Shown: in pieces, positions 33,902 through 42,162 of the stretch | Layout: each line of letters begins with the position of its first letter | Numbering within the stretch: the stretch's first letter is position 1 | Assembly: GCA_934101145.1 (NCBI GenBank) | Contig: CAKOPZ010000008.1 | Span: 1 to 49,585, forward strand | Source: an uncultured Clostridia bacterium | Lineage (GTDB): Bacteria; Bacillota; Clostridia; TANB77; CAG-508 | Direction: 5' to 3' | DNA: 49,585 bases | The notes under the pieces: generated by a model | What the model was told of the DNA's origin: nothing | Seen by the model: only the letters and a program-made list of their open reading frames with translations | Databases searched by the model: none | Program-made: the position numbers and the translations under genes

Positions 33902-34339
33902 CTATTTCAATTCTTTTCTGTTATTTTGAATTATTTTTAAAGCATCCTCAAGTGCAACTTCTATACCAGCAAGAACTCCATCAGCATACTCTTCAGTGCC
34001 ACTTTTTATTTCTCTTGACATTTCATTTGCAGTTTCAATTATTTCAACTTTCTTTTCATATGCTTTTCTTGTTATTTCATGCTCATCTATCATAGAAATA
34101 ATTCTATTTTCAGCTTCCTTTATAATATCATTTGCCTCATTTTGAGCCTCAACAAGTATACGTTGTCTTTCCTCTTTAATCCATTTTGCCTGTTTAATTT
34201 CATCTGGCAATTTAAGCCTAATTTCTTTTACAATTTCTAAAATTTCATCTCTATCAACAACACATTTTGTAGAAAAAGGTACATTTCTGCTCTTCTCCAT
34301 AATATCCTCTAAAGTTTCCAATAAAGTAAATATTTCCAT
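33902..34339 (-). CDS. Conserved helical protein next to rsmD
   Basis: A 145-aa, almost wholly helical, charged protein. The middle (KQAKWIKEERQRILVEAQNE onward) resembles the stalk-like segment of V-type ATPase subunit H or DivIVA-type coiled coils, which is why such proteins are often labelled ATPase. No nucleotide-binding motif is present. It follows rsmD by about 15 bases, a linkage seen in Clostridia. The function is unknown. Confidence 0.7.
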   Translation of the reverse strand: MEIFTLLETLEDIMEKSRNVPFSTKCVVDRDEILEIVKEIRLKLPDEIKQAKWIKEERQRILVEAQNEANDIIKEAENRIISMIDEHEITRKAYEKKVEIIETANEMSREIKSGTEEYADGVLAGIEVALEDALKIIQNNRKELK

Positions 34340-34354
34340 AAGTTCTTACTCCTT

Positions 34355-34907
34355 TCAATTTAAGAAAATGAGGCTTACTCTGCCATATTTTCTTAAATCA
34401 CTTGCTTCTAATCCAATTTGTTTTAATTCTTTTATCTCTCGTGCTTCTTCATCTGTTTCTATAATAATAGTTCCATTTTCTTGCAATAAATTTAGCTCCA
34501 AAATTCTTTTTACTGAATCAACCGCATAATCCATTTTATATGGTGGATCTATATATATAATGTCAAAAGATATATTCTCATTTTTTAGTTTTTTTAAACA
34601 ATCCTTGTAATCCTTTTCGATAACTGTAGCTTGTTTTTTAAATCTTGTCTTTGTCAAATTTTGATATACCATTTTTGAAGCATTATGTGACTTTTCGCAA
34701 AAGTATACATGTCCGTGCCCCTCTACTAATAAATTCGATTCCAATAGCTCCACTACCTGCAAATAAATCAAGTACTGTACTTTCTGATATTTTATTTTGA
34801 ATTATATTAAAAAGAGATTCCTTTACTCTGTCAAGTGTTGGTCTTGTTGAAATATCATCAATCGAACTTAACTTTGTTCCTCTTGCACTTCCACTAATTA
34901 CTCTCAC
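34355..34907 (-). CDS. rsmD: 16S rRNA (guanine966-N2)-methyltransferase RsmD with a +1 frameshift at a CGG codon
   Basis: RsmD methylates G966 of 16S rRNA. Frame 1 from 34907 reads MRVISGSARGTKLSS...VLDLFAGSGAIGIEFISRGA, then CGG ACA TGT and soon a stop. Skipping one base at the CGG (34713-34715) gives GGA CAT GTA TAC and continues GHVYFCEKSHNAS...DIIYIDPPYKMDY to the normal end at 34355. The rejoined protein is 183 aa, the usual size, and the junction SRGA-GHVYF matches relatives without gap. All catalytic motifs (DLFAGSG, DPPY) are intact across the two frames. The shift site is the same kind as in ylxR. Functional if the ribosome shifts; otherwise a pseudogene or assembly error. Confidence 0.88.
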
Positions 34908-34928
34908 ACGCCACTCCTAATTTACTAT

Positions 34929-34956
34929 ATTTTATAATTTATTTACAATATGTCAA
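34929..34956 (-). promoter_or_regulatory. Promoter of rsmD
   Basis: TTGACA-N16-TAAAAT on the minus strand, about 25 bases before the start at 34907. Confidence 0.6.
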
Positions 34957-34970
34957 TATCATTAACAAAA

Positions 34971-35021
34971 TTGTAATATACTTTTAACATAATTGTAACA
35001 CTGTTAAACTTTTGTAATATT
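34971..35021 (-). promoter_or_regulatory. Phased TTGTAAYAY-type repeats upstream of rsmD
   Basis: TTGTAATAT at 34971, TTTTAACAT at 34982 and TTGTAACAC at 34993 are spaced 11 bases apart. A further TTGTAATAT stands at 35012. The array lies directly upstream of the rsmD -35, like those at the pilin-type genes and sepF. Confidence 0.5.
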
Positions 35022-35061
35022 GTCTAAAAAATTATACAACAATTTATGTATAATGTAAATG

Positions 35062-35096
35062 CTTAAAATAAAATAGCGAATATTTAATTCGCTATT
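35062..35096 (-). terminator. Terminator after divIVA
   Basis: Ten-base arms AATAGCGAAT and ATTCGCTATT with a short loop, followed by a T-rich tract on the minus strand, just after the divIVA stop. Confidence 0.75.
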
Positions 35097-35105
35097 CTTC
35101 ATATT

Positions 35106-35555
35106 TTAATCTTTATTTGTTTCTTTTAATAATTCAAGCTGTGATATTAATAGTGATTCCATTTTTGCCTTGTATACATCAAATTGTTTTTGTAGGTCAT
35201 CAAGTTCCTTTGTTTTCATCATAATTTGTTGGTCAAGTTCTCTTGCTTTTTCTCTTGCAGTTCCTTGTGCGTCACTTACAATTTGATCTGCTTGTTGTTG
35301 TGCTGTTTTTTTTATTTCATCTGCAGTACTTTGAGCCATTATTAATGTGCTGTTTAGAGTTGCCTCTAAATTTTTATATTTTTCCATGCTATTTTGTAAT
35401 TCATCTATTTTGCTATTTGCTTCATTGGCCTGTTTGTATAGTTTTTCATAATCTGCTGTAAGCTCATCTAAAAATTCGTCTACTTCCTCTACACTATAAC
35501 CATTCATCATTTGTTTAGCAAATTTTTTATTTTCTATATCCAATGGTGTGTACAT
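35106..35555 (-). CDS. divIVA: DivIVA-domain protein
   Basis: A 149-aa DivIVA/GpsB-type protein that binds curved membrane at septa and poles and recruits division or wall-synthesis partners. The N-terminal lipid-binding motif YTPLDIENKKFAKQMMNGYSVEEVDEFLD is typical, followed by a long parallel coiled coil rich in Gln/Lys/Glu. It is the last gene of an apparent sepF-divIVA pair, with about 45 bases between. Paralogues often coexist, so the gene symbol marks the family rather than proven orthology. Confidence 0.92.
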   Translation of the reverse strand: MYTPLDIENKKFAKQMMNGYSVEEVDEFLDELTADYEKLYKQANEANSKIDELQNSMEKYKNLEATLNSTLIMAQSTADEIKKTAQQQADQIVSDAQGTAREKARELDQQIMMKTKELDDLQKQFDVYKAKMESLLISQLELLKETNKD

Positions 35556-35601
35556 AATTTTTTCCTCCTATTATGTCTATAAACTATATATATTGTTTTA
35601 T

Positions 35602-36087
35602 TTAGTTATTAGCATTATTCTTTATCCAAGAAACTGATAGTTTATTTTTTATCTCTTCTCTTGCCATTTCGTTTGTAATATCATAATTATATGGTGCAAC
35701 TAAAAATATTGAATTAGAAACCTTTTGTAAGTTTCCATCTAATGCATGAACTGCACCACTAACAACATCAACTATTCTTCTTGCAATATCTTTATTAACA
35801 TATTCAAGATTTACAATAATTGATTTTTTTTCTTTAAGTAAAGTACAAATATTTTCAGATTGTTCAAAACTTGTTGGTTGGCAAATAACCATCTTTACTT
35901 GTTGAGTTTGTGGCATACTAACCACTTTGCTACTTCTTCTATTCCATGGTCTTCTTTCTTCATCTTCATCAGTATCTTGTATATCATTTGTTTCTATATA
36001 ATCTTCATTTTCTAATTCTTCATTGTTCTCTTGTTCTGGCTCCATTCCTAAAAAGCCCCATACTTTTTCCATAATCGCTCCTGACAT
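35602..36087 (-). CDS. sepF: Cell division protein SepF
   Basis: SepF (161 aa) anchors FtsZ to the membrane and shapes the division ring. The N-terminal amphipathic helix (MEKVWGFLGM) is followed by an acidic disordered linker (EENEELENEDY region) and the C-terminal SepF domain (VKMVICQPTSFEQSENICTLL...GAVHALDGNLQKVSNSIFLVAP). An AGGAGG ribosome binding site precedes the ATG at 36087. A strong promoter and an 11-bp phased repeat array lie upstream, so sepF-divIVA is transcribed separately from the HlyD-like gene. Confidence 0.95.
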   Translation of the reverse strand: MSGAIMEKVWGFLGMEPEQENNEELENEDYIETNDIQDTDEDEERRPWNRRSSKVVSMPQTQQVKMVICQPTSFEQSENICTLLKEKKSIIVNLEYVNKDIARRIVDVVSGAVHALDGNLQKVSNSIFLVAPYNYDITNEMAREEIKNKLSVSWIKNNANN

Positions 36088-36136
36088 TCTAATAACCTCC
36101 TAATAAAACATAATTTGTCATTTGTAGTCTTTATAA

Positions 36137-36165
36137 AGTATCTATCATTTTTACAATAATGTCAA
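36137..36165 (-). promoter_or_regulatory. Promoter of sepF-divIVA
   Basis: TTGACA-N17-GATACT on the minus strand, about 50 bases before sepF. Perfect -35. Confidence 0.65.
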
Positions 36166-36189
36166 GCTTTTTTTAGCTTGTTATAAAAA

Positions 36190-36231
36190 TGTAATACAAT
36201 TGTAATATGATTGTAATATAGTTGTAATATT
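36190..36231 (-). promoter_or_regulatory. Four TGTAATAY repeats at exact 11-bp spacing upstream of sepF
   Basis: TGTAAT begins at 36190, 36201, 36212 and 36223, with no deviation from 11 bases. The array lies about 25 bases upstream of the sepF -35, right after the stop of the HlyD-like gene. It is the longest of five such arrays in the window. Confidence 0.65.
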
Positions 36232-37517
36232 TATGGACTTGTTAAAATTTCATCATACAAAGAAATCGTTTTTCTAGATTTTATTTCATCTGTCGTAAAA
36301 CCTAAATTTTTCAATTCCTCACTTGTATAATCTGAAACAATAGTATATTTTCCATTACTTTTCTTTTCTTTAATCCATATTCTTTCTTGATATCCAGCTC
36401 TAGTCCTTATAACATATGCTATTTTGTTTTTTCCTTTTTCTTCATATCGAATGGCAGTATTTGGAATCTTCTTTCCACTTTCACTCCACCAAATAATATT
36501 AAAAGATATTTTCCTATACGCAATTAATTCATCAATATTTTTTTCAATTTTAAACACTAAAACATAGTCTTCTCCATCTTGCGAATTTATATATTCTATT
36601 TCAGCAGAAATTTCATTACCACTTGGAAGCCTTACTTTCACTTTTTGACCAACCTCTGCTTTTTTTGCATATTCCGAATCTAAAATCGCTGCAATATAAC
36701 ATTCGTAGTTGTCAATTATTTTTCCACTTTCTTCGCTTGAAGTAACTACTTGTCCTATTTTAACATTCAAACTTTCTAGAAAATTCTTTGTAATACCTCC
36801 AAAATCTTTTGTAGTAAGCATAGCTTCAAGTCCATCCACCTTATAAGAAACAACTCCGCTTCTTGGTGCAGTCACATATTCAGCTCCAGAATTCAAAGAA
36901 TTTTCATATTTTTTTCTTTCATCTACAAGTTTCTTTAAATATGATCCTGCAGGGCTTAATTCACCTGCTATCTTTGCTTTTTTAGTTATGCAACTATTAA
37001 TATTTTTTTTATTTTCCTTTATTTTTTGTAAATCACTTTCTGTATAGCAACTCTCTATTTTGTCTGTAATTTGATTTTCTAAAACCTTTGTATCTCCCGA
37101 AGACAATTTATCCTCTTTTTCCATAGCATCATTTATTTTTTTATCAAGTTCTTCTATCTTTTTAACCAAACTGCTCTCACCATTTGTATAATATCTAAAA
37201 ATAGCTTCTCCCTTTGCAACCTTTTCCCCTTCTGTCTTTATTTGTACCATACCATTTTTATATTTATTACCTTTAACAACAGTTTCATCTCTTATTATAT
37301 ATCCTGTTGCTGTTTCTTCTTGATAAATTTGACCTTGTTCAACCAAAAAAGTTTTTGTTGGGTTTGAAACCAACTTTGCTACTACTGTCGAAAACCAAAT
37401 CAATATACATATAAGTAGAACAATTGTAATAGTCTTTCTATGTTCCTTTACCTCTTGAAAAAATCTATTATTTCTCTTATTTCTTCTTGTTTCCGCATTA
37501 GTGTTATCCTTTTGCAT
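36231..37517 (-). CDS. HlyD-like membrane-anchored protein upstream of sepF
   Basis: A 428-aa protein with one N-terminal membrane helix (ITIVLLICILIWFSTVVAKL) and an extracytoplasmic region with two lipoyl/barrel-sandwich halves around a coiled coil, as in HlyD-type adaptor proteins (TAPRSGVVSYKVDGLE; NVKIGQVVTSSEESGKII). No transporter gene is nearby. Genes of this kind between miaA-type genes and sepF occur in Clostridia and may serve in division or wall assembly; this is inference. I chose the ATG at 37517 after GGGAGGAA over an in-frame ATG at 37559. The start lies inside the 3' end of miaA (14-base overlap). Confidence 0.75.
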   Translation of the reverse strand: MQKDNTNAETRRNKRNNRFFQEVKEHRKTITIVLLICILIWFSTVVAKLVSNPTKTFLVEQGQIYQEETATGYIIRDETVVKGNKYKNGMVQIKTEGEKVAKGEAIFRYYTNGESSLVKKIEELDKKINDAMEKEDKLSSGDTKVLENQITDKIESCYTESDLQKIKENKKNINSCITKKAKIAGELSPAGSYLKKLVDERKKYENSLNSGAEYVTAPRSGVVSYKVDGLEAMLTTKDFGGITKNFLESLNVKIGQVVTSSEESGKIIDNYECYIAAILDSEYAKKAEVGQKVKVRLPSGNEISAEIEYINSQDGEDYVLVFKIEKNIDELIAYRKISFNIIWWSESGKKIPNTAIRYEEKGKNKIAYVIRTRAGYQERIWIKEKKSNGKYTIVSDYTSEELKNLGFTTDEIKSRKTISLYDEILTSP

Positions 37518-38433
37518 TATATTCCTCCCATATAATGTCCACATTCTTTTGTGTGTCATCTAATCCATTTATCCAAACAATATCTTCATATCTTCTAAAC
37601 CAAGTTAATTGTCTTTTAGCATATCTTCTTGTTTCCATTTTAATTTTTTCTATCATATCATCCTTTGTTGTCTCACCATTTAAGTATTCTACAACTTCCT
37701 TATATCCTAACCCTTGCATTGCAGTTGGAAAATCATTGTACTTATCTAAAACAGCTTTTACTTCATCAATTAAGCCATCTTTTATCATTATATCTACACG
37801 TCTATTTATTCTATCATAAAGTTTATCCCTATCCATATTTATTCCAAATATCAAATAGTTATATTTAGGTTCTCTAAGTCTTGACTCTATTTCCATCTGT
37901 GTTTTTGTTTTACCTGTTGCATGATAAATTTCAAGAACTCTGCATATTCTTTTTTTATCATTTGAACTTATTTTTTGCATAGCCTGTTTATCAATCTTTA
38001 CAGCCATTTCATATAATCTATCAAGTCCCTCATGTTCAGCTATTTTTTCTATTTTTTTTCTATAATTTAAATCAAGTTCAATTTCAGGATAATCTATTTC
38101 ATAAATTAATGAATTAACATATAGTCCTGTTCCGCCAACCACGATAGGAGTCTTTCCTTTTGCAATTATCTCATCTATTGCATTTATGGCATCTTTTTTA
38201 TATTCTGCAACATTATATCTTGTATCAGGAGAAACAAAATCTATCAAATAATGTTTTATTCCCTGCATTTCTTCTTTAGTTGGTTTTGCAGTCCCAATTG
38301 TCATGTCTTTATAAATCTGCATAGAATCAGCAGATACAATCTCTCCATTTAACTTTTTAGCAAGTTCTATAGATAGTTTTGTCTTGCCTGAAGCTGTTGG
38401 GCCACAAATAACAATCACCTTTGACTTATCCAT
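37504..38433 (-). CDS. miaA: tRNA dimethylallyltransferase
   Basis: MiaA transfers a dimethylallyl group to N6 of A37 in tRNAs reading UNN codons. The 309-aa protein has the P-loop ICGPTASGKTKLSIELA, the DSMQIY motif (VSADSMQIYKDMTIGTAKP), VGGTGLYVNSL and the C-terminal QLTWFRR. It follows mutL and the four-helix membrane protein on the same strand, so mutL-miaA linkage is kept with one gene between. It overlaps the next gene by 14 bases. Confidence 0.97.
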   Translation of the reverse strand: MDKSKVIVICGPTASGKTKLSIELAKKLNGEIVSADSMQIYKDMTIGTAKPTKEEMQGIKHYLIDFVSPDTRYNVAEYKKDAINAIDEIIAKGKTPIVVGGTGLYVNSLIYEIDYPEIELDLNYRKKIEKIAEHEGLDRLYEMAVKIDKQAMQKISSNDKKRICRVLEIYHATGKTKTQMEIESRLREPKYNYLIFGINMDRDKLYDRINRRVDIMIKDGLIDEVKAVLDKYNDFPTAMQGLGYKEVVEYLNGETTKDDMIEKIKMETRRYAKRQLTWFRRYEDIVWINGLDDTQKNVDIIWEEYNAKG

Positions 38434-38454
38434 TTCGTTCTCCCTCTTTTCCTA

Positions 38455-39033
38455 TTAATAAACAATACTCTTGTCCACACTATTTACCGTATTATCACTA
38501 ATAATATTAGCACTATCATTTGATACTACATTTGTTATATTATTTTTTTCAGCATTTACCACAGTATTTTCAATCATATTATTTAATAATTCTTCCTTAC
38601 TTGAACTAGATTGTTGGTTCTTTTCTATAAGAGTTATAACCGTATTTTGTACATTTTTAAAATATACACATTCAATTGAAAGTATTATTAGTAAAAAAAC
38701 AGCAAGTACAATACATCTATTTCTAAACTTATCACCAGCTAAAAATCCAGTTTTATACTTATTATATGATTTTGCAAGTAATGGAACTACAGCAATTGTA
38801 TTTATAGGCACAAACAAAAATGTAATAAGTTTCTTTCCAAGATCTGAAACTGCCTTTACTGCAACACCTTTTGTACTAATCCAATACGTAAAAGATGTAA
38901 GCATATATATCACTGCTACACATACTGCAATAAATATTATTCTATCTTTTTTCTCTAAATCCGAAAGGCAATAATATGCAAGTGCAAGCGCAATTATATT
39001 CAATATTATTATACAAACTAAAATCAATACCAT
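38455..39033 (-). CDS. Hypothetical membrane protein, four helices
   Basis: A 192-aa protein with four predicted membrane helices: residues ~1-23, ~33-53, ~69-88 and ~105-125. A hydrophilic Asn/Ser-rich C-terminal tail of ~65 residues follows. I do not recognise the family. It is squeezed between mutL (9 bases) and miaA (about 20 bases), so it is part of that transcript. Confidence 0.75.
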   Translation of the reverse strand: MVLILVCIIILNIIALALAYYCLSDLEKKDRIIFIAVCVAVIYMLTSFTYWISTKGVAVKAVSDLGKKLITFLFVPINTIAVVPLLAKSYNKYKTGFLAGDKFRNRCIVLAVFLLIILSIECVYFKNVQNTVITLIEKNQQSSSSKEELLNNMIENTVVNAEKNNITNVVSNDSANIISDNTVNSVDKSIVY

Positions 39034-39042
39034 TTTTCATTC

Positions 39043-41235
39043 CTACTTTCTTGAAAATTTTCTTTCAATATCATATCTTGTCATTCTTATTGCAGTTGGT
39101 CTTCCATGTGGGCATGTAAATGGATTTGGAAGAACAAGAAGTTGACTCATTAAATTATCTACTTCCTCTCTTGTCAAAGCCATATTTGCTTTTACAGCAG
39201 CTTTGCACGCAACAGTTGCAATAAACTTTTCTTCAATTTCTTGCTTTGCAGTTCTAGCTACTGTGTTAATCTCGTCTAATGTCTCTAAAAACAATTCCTT
39301 TGTATCCAAATCTAAGCACACATTTGGTACACCTGTTAATTTTATTGTATTTTCTCCAAACTCTTCAAGTACAAATCCAGCTTTTCTAAATACATCCATA
39401 TTATCCTTTGCAATCTCCATATCTCTGTGAGATAAATTAATAATATCGGGAAGTAACATAAGCTGTGAATCTTTGTCAGTATCACTATAATAATTTTTCT
39501 TTATCTTCTCATACATAATTCTTTCATGTGCAGCATGTTGATCGATAATGTACAATTCCTTATCAAGTTCTATAATAATAAATGTAGAAAAAGCAATTCC
39601 TATAAACTTATAATCTGGAACTTTTCCTTCTTCATCTTTCTCAAAAATAGACATGTTTGATGCAGGTTTTAACTCTTCTGCATTAAACTTATATTCATTT
39701 GATTCTTCTTGAACCTTTTCTTCCTTTTTTTGTATGCCAAAGGTTCTTGCATACATTTCGTCAAAATCTTGATAATTAGCATCAACCTGTAAATTAGAAA
39801 GTTTATTTAGTTTCTCATTGACCTCTTTTAAGTCAATAACCTTTGTCTCATCACTATTATTAACATTTTCTAAAACAGGAATTTCTACTTTTTGTGTTTC
39901 TTCTTTTTTTAGTTCATTTGGAATATCAATTTTAGCTGTGTCATCTACCACATTTATTGCTGGTTTGTTTTCTAATATTTGTGCATTATACTCATTTCTA
40001 AAAGCTTCAATTGCCTTATTTTTTTCCTCATTTATATTCTGATTTTCATTTACTGTGTCAGTCTTCTCATTATTATTTTCGTTAGCACCATTTCCATGTT
40101 TTTGATTATATATTTGAGCAATAAAATTATTAGAAGAATTCATATTCCCCCATCCAGCTTGTGGAGTTGCAGGTTTTTCTTCTCTTTGTCTTTCTTCTTT
40201 TTCCTCTTGTTTATGAATTTCTATTCTTGTCTTGTCCGGCACCAAATCATCTTTTAGCAAATTCTCTTTTATAGTATGATAAATAGCTTTAAATACTTTT
40301 CCTTCATCATCAAATCTAACCTCAAGCTTAGCAGGATGTACATTTACGTCTACCTTTTTAGGATCCATTTCAAGATTTAAAACAAGAAACGCATACTTTC
40401 CAATTGTAATCATGCCCTTATATCCTTGTTCTGCTGCACTTGTTAAAGCCTTATCTTTTATGTATCTTTTATTTACAAAAAATAATTGATTACTTCTATT
40501 TGAACGTGCAATTACAGGCTTTCCTATAACTCCAGTAACACGTATATCATCATATGTATAATCCACATTTATTATATTTTCTGCAATATCTTTTCCATAT
40601 ATATTATATATAACAGTTTTAAGTTCACCATTTCCAGGTGTTTGAATTATTGTCTTTCCAGAATTTATAAGTTTAATTGCAATCTCTGGATGCACAAGTG
40701 CAATTCTTGTTATAACATCCTCTATATATCCTGCCTCTGTAAAATCCTTTTTCAAGAACTTATATCTTACAGGTGTATTATAAAACAAATCTGTTACAGT
40801 AATTGTAGTACCCTGTGGACAGCCAGCCTCTTCTTTATTTAACATGTTGCCACCCTTCATCTCTACTCTGCAACCAATATCATTGCCAAGAGCTTTTGAC
40901 ACAACTTCAACGTGGCTAATAGAAGCTATACTTGCTAGAGCCTCACCTCTAAATCCCATAGAAGTTACAGTCTCCAAATCTTCTGCCTTTCTTATTTTAC
41001 TTGTAGCATGTCTTTCAAAGGCCATATCCATATCATCTGGCATAATACCTTTTCCATTATCAGTAATTCTTATATATGAAATTCCTCCATTTTTTATTTC
41101 AACAGATACACTTGTAGCACCCGCATCTATAGAATTCTCTACCAATTCCTTAACAACTGATGCTGGTCTTTCAATAACTTCACCTGCTGCTATTTGATTA
41201 ATTGTTAGTTCATCTAACAAAACGATATTTCCCAT
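39043..41235 (-). CDS. mutL: DNA mismatch repair endonuclease MutL
   Basis: MutL (730 aa) couples mismatch recognition to repair. The N-terminal GHKL ATPase shows VKELVENSIDAGATS, RITDNGKGI and TSMGFRGEALASI. A long acidic, low-complexity linker (~350-520) follows. The C-terminal dimerisation domain has the endonuclease motif DQHAAHERIMYE (DQHA-X2-E-X4-E) and CPHGRPT, so this is the nicking type used where Dam/MutH strand marking is absent. mutS1 is not in the window. It is first in mutL-(membrane protein)-miaA-(HlyD-like). Confidence 0.97.
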   Translation of the reverse strand: MGNIVLLDELTINQIAAGEVIERPASVVKELVENSIDAGATSVSVEIKNGGISYIRITDNGKGIMPDDMDMAFERHATSKIRKAEDLETVTSMGFRGEALASIASISHVEVVSKALGNDIGCRVEMKGGNMLNKEEAGCPQGTTITVTDLFYNTPVRYKFLKKDFTEAGYIEDVITRIALVHPEIAIKLINSGKTIIQTPGNGELKTVIYNIYGKDIAENIINVDYTYDDIRVTGVIGKPVIARSNRSNQLFFVNKRYIKDKALTSAAEQGYKGMITIGKYAFLVLNLEMDPKKVDVNVHPAKLEVRFDDEGKVFKAIYHTIKENLLKDDLVPDKTRIEIHKQEEKEERQREEKPATPQAGWGNMNSSNNFIAQIYNQKHGNGANENNNEKTDTVNENQNINEEKNKAIEAFRNEYNAQILENKPAINVVDDTAKIDIPNELKKEETQKVEIPVLENVNNSDETKVIDLKEVNEKLNKLSNLQVDANYQDFDEMYARTFGIQKKEEKVQEESNEYKFNAEELKPASNMSIFEKDEEGKVPDYKFIGIAFSTFIIIELDKELYIIDQHAAHERIMYEKIKKNYYSDTDKDSQLMLLPDIINLSHRDMEIAKDNMDVFRKAGFVLEEFGENTIKLTGVPNVCLDLDTKELFLETLDEINTVARTAKQEIEEKFIATVACKAAVKANMALTREEVDNLMSQLLVLPNPFTCPHGRPTAIRMTRYDIERKFSRK

Positions 41236-41430
41236 ATTTATTTTAATTCCTCCATTTTTTATTGCATTTGTTCTTTCGTATCAGAATTATATCATTAAAC
41301 AATCTAATTTGTATAGTTTTTTACATAATTTTTAAATAAATTTTGAGTGCTTTGTAACCGATTTTTTTTAGTTGAATAATATATATCATAAACGAAAGAG
41401 CAAAACAAACTTTTATAGGAGGTATAGAAA

Positions 41431-41547
41431 ATGAGAAATTGCGGTAATAGTGAACTTTTATGGTTTATCATTCTATTCTTACTATTATTCTGCTGTGGTG
41501 GATGTGGTAGCAATGGATGCGGTTGCAACAACGGATGTGGCTGCTAA
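41431..41547 (+). CDS. Tiny Cys/Gly-rich membrane peptide 1 (38 aa)
   Basis: A 38-aa peptide: MRNCGNSELLWFIILFLLLF, then a Cys/Gly tail with CCGGCG and GCGC. It has one short membrane helix followed by nine cysteines within about 20 residues. The ribosome binding site ATAGGAGG is 8 bases before the ATG. A second peptide of the same design follows 38 bases later with its own strong ribosome binding site, so the pair is cotranscribed. Small Gly-rich hydrophobic peptides of this type occur among spore-coat genes of Bacillota, but no assignment is possible here. Confidence 0.65.
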   Translation: MRNCGNSELLWFIILFLLLFCCGGCGSNGCGCNNGCGC

Positions 41548-41585
41548 ATCAAAAAAATCATTTTCTTTTAAAGGAGGTGGATTTT

Positions 41586-41705
41586 ATGCCAGAAAATAGA
41601 GGTTGCGGATGCGGTTTTGGTTTTGGTGATGACTGCATTTGGATTATATTAATCCTAATCTTAATATGCTGCTGTTGCGGTGGTGGCAGAGGCGGATGCT
41701 GCTAA
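41586..41705 (+). CDS. Tiny Cys/Gly-rich membrane peptide 2 (39 aa)
   Basis: A 39-aa peptide: MPENRGCGCGFGFGDDCIWI, an Ile/Leu helix, then CCCCGGGRGGCC. An AAAGGAGGTGG ribosome binding site precedes the ATG. It has the same layout as the preceding peptide but the Cys/Gly blocks are on both sides of the helix. It is followed by a very strong terminator. Metal binding or disulfide cross-linking in an envelope or spore layer is possible; this is inference only. Confidence 0.65.
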   Translation: MPENRGCGCGFGFGDDCIWIILILILICCCCGGGRGGCC

Positions 41706-41761
41706 TCAAATACTTATGTAATACAAAATGAAAAACAATTACTATATAATATTTATTACCC

Positions 41762-41828
41762 TAAAAAACGACCCGTTTATGAATTTTCTCACTAATTAGT
41801 GAAATTCATAAAAAAGGTCGTTTTTTAT
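41762..41828. terminator. Long bidirectional terminator after the Cys/Gly-rich pair
   Basis: A ~65-base hairpin. Outer arms AAAACGACC and GGTCGTTTT, inner arms TTTATGAATTT and AAATTCATAAA, and an apex around CTCACTAATTAGTG. Flanked by A on the left and T on the right, so it can act in both directions. Confidence 0.85.
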
Positions 41829-41886
41829 ATATAATACCAATTTTCTCTAGAACATTTTGTTCGAAGGATAAATTCATCATATGTTT

Positions 41887-42021
41887 TTATTTTTTCTTTT
41901 CAGTTTCGGCACGTCTACTTGTTTTTCTTCTTTCATCTTTTACAGGTGCTGTCTTGTCTTTCCTTCTATCCTCTTTTTTTCTTCTATCTTCAAAGATTTG
42001 TCCTTTTCCATCAACTACCAT
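41887..42021 (-). CDS. Small basic protein (44 aa)
   Basis: A 44-aa protein: MVVDGKGQIFEDRRKKEDRR, then KDKTAPVKDERRKTSRRAET and a Lys tail. The DRRK...DRRK...ERRK...SRR repeats give a strongly basic, probably disordered protein. A GAGGAGGA ribosome binding site and a near-consensus promoter (42059-42087) support expression. I know of no function. It could bind nucleic acid or an acidic surface. Confidence 0.65.
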   Translation of the reverse strand: MVVDGKGQIFEDRRKKEDRRKDKTAPVKDERRKTSRRAETEKKK

Positions 42022-42058
42022 ATTAGTTCCTCCTCTTTTTTATACCTTTGTTTATTTC

Positions 42059-42087
42059 ATTTTACCAATAGTACACTCGAAAGTCAA
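42059..42087 (-). promoter_or_regulatory. Promoter of the small basic protein gene
   Basis: TTGACT-N17-TAAAAT on the minus strand, about 35 bases before the ATG at 42021. Confidence 0.6.
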
Positions 42088-42162
42088 TCTATTTAGGTAA
42101 AAGTTTAGGTAAGTTTTGAGTAAGTGAGTGTTAGTGTAACTTATCGCTATTAGCGCTCAGGG

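Noticed and set aside
34355..34771. The two parts of rsmD as separate genes
   Set aside because: The parts overlap in different frames and together make one normal RsmD with a one-base offset, so they are one gene.
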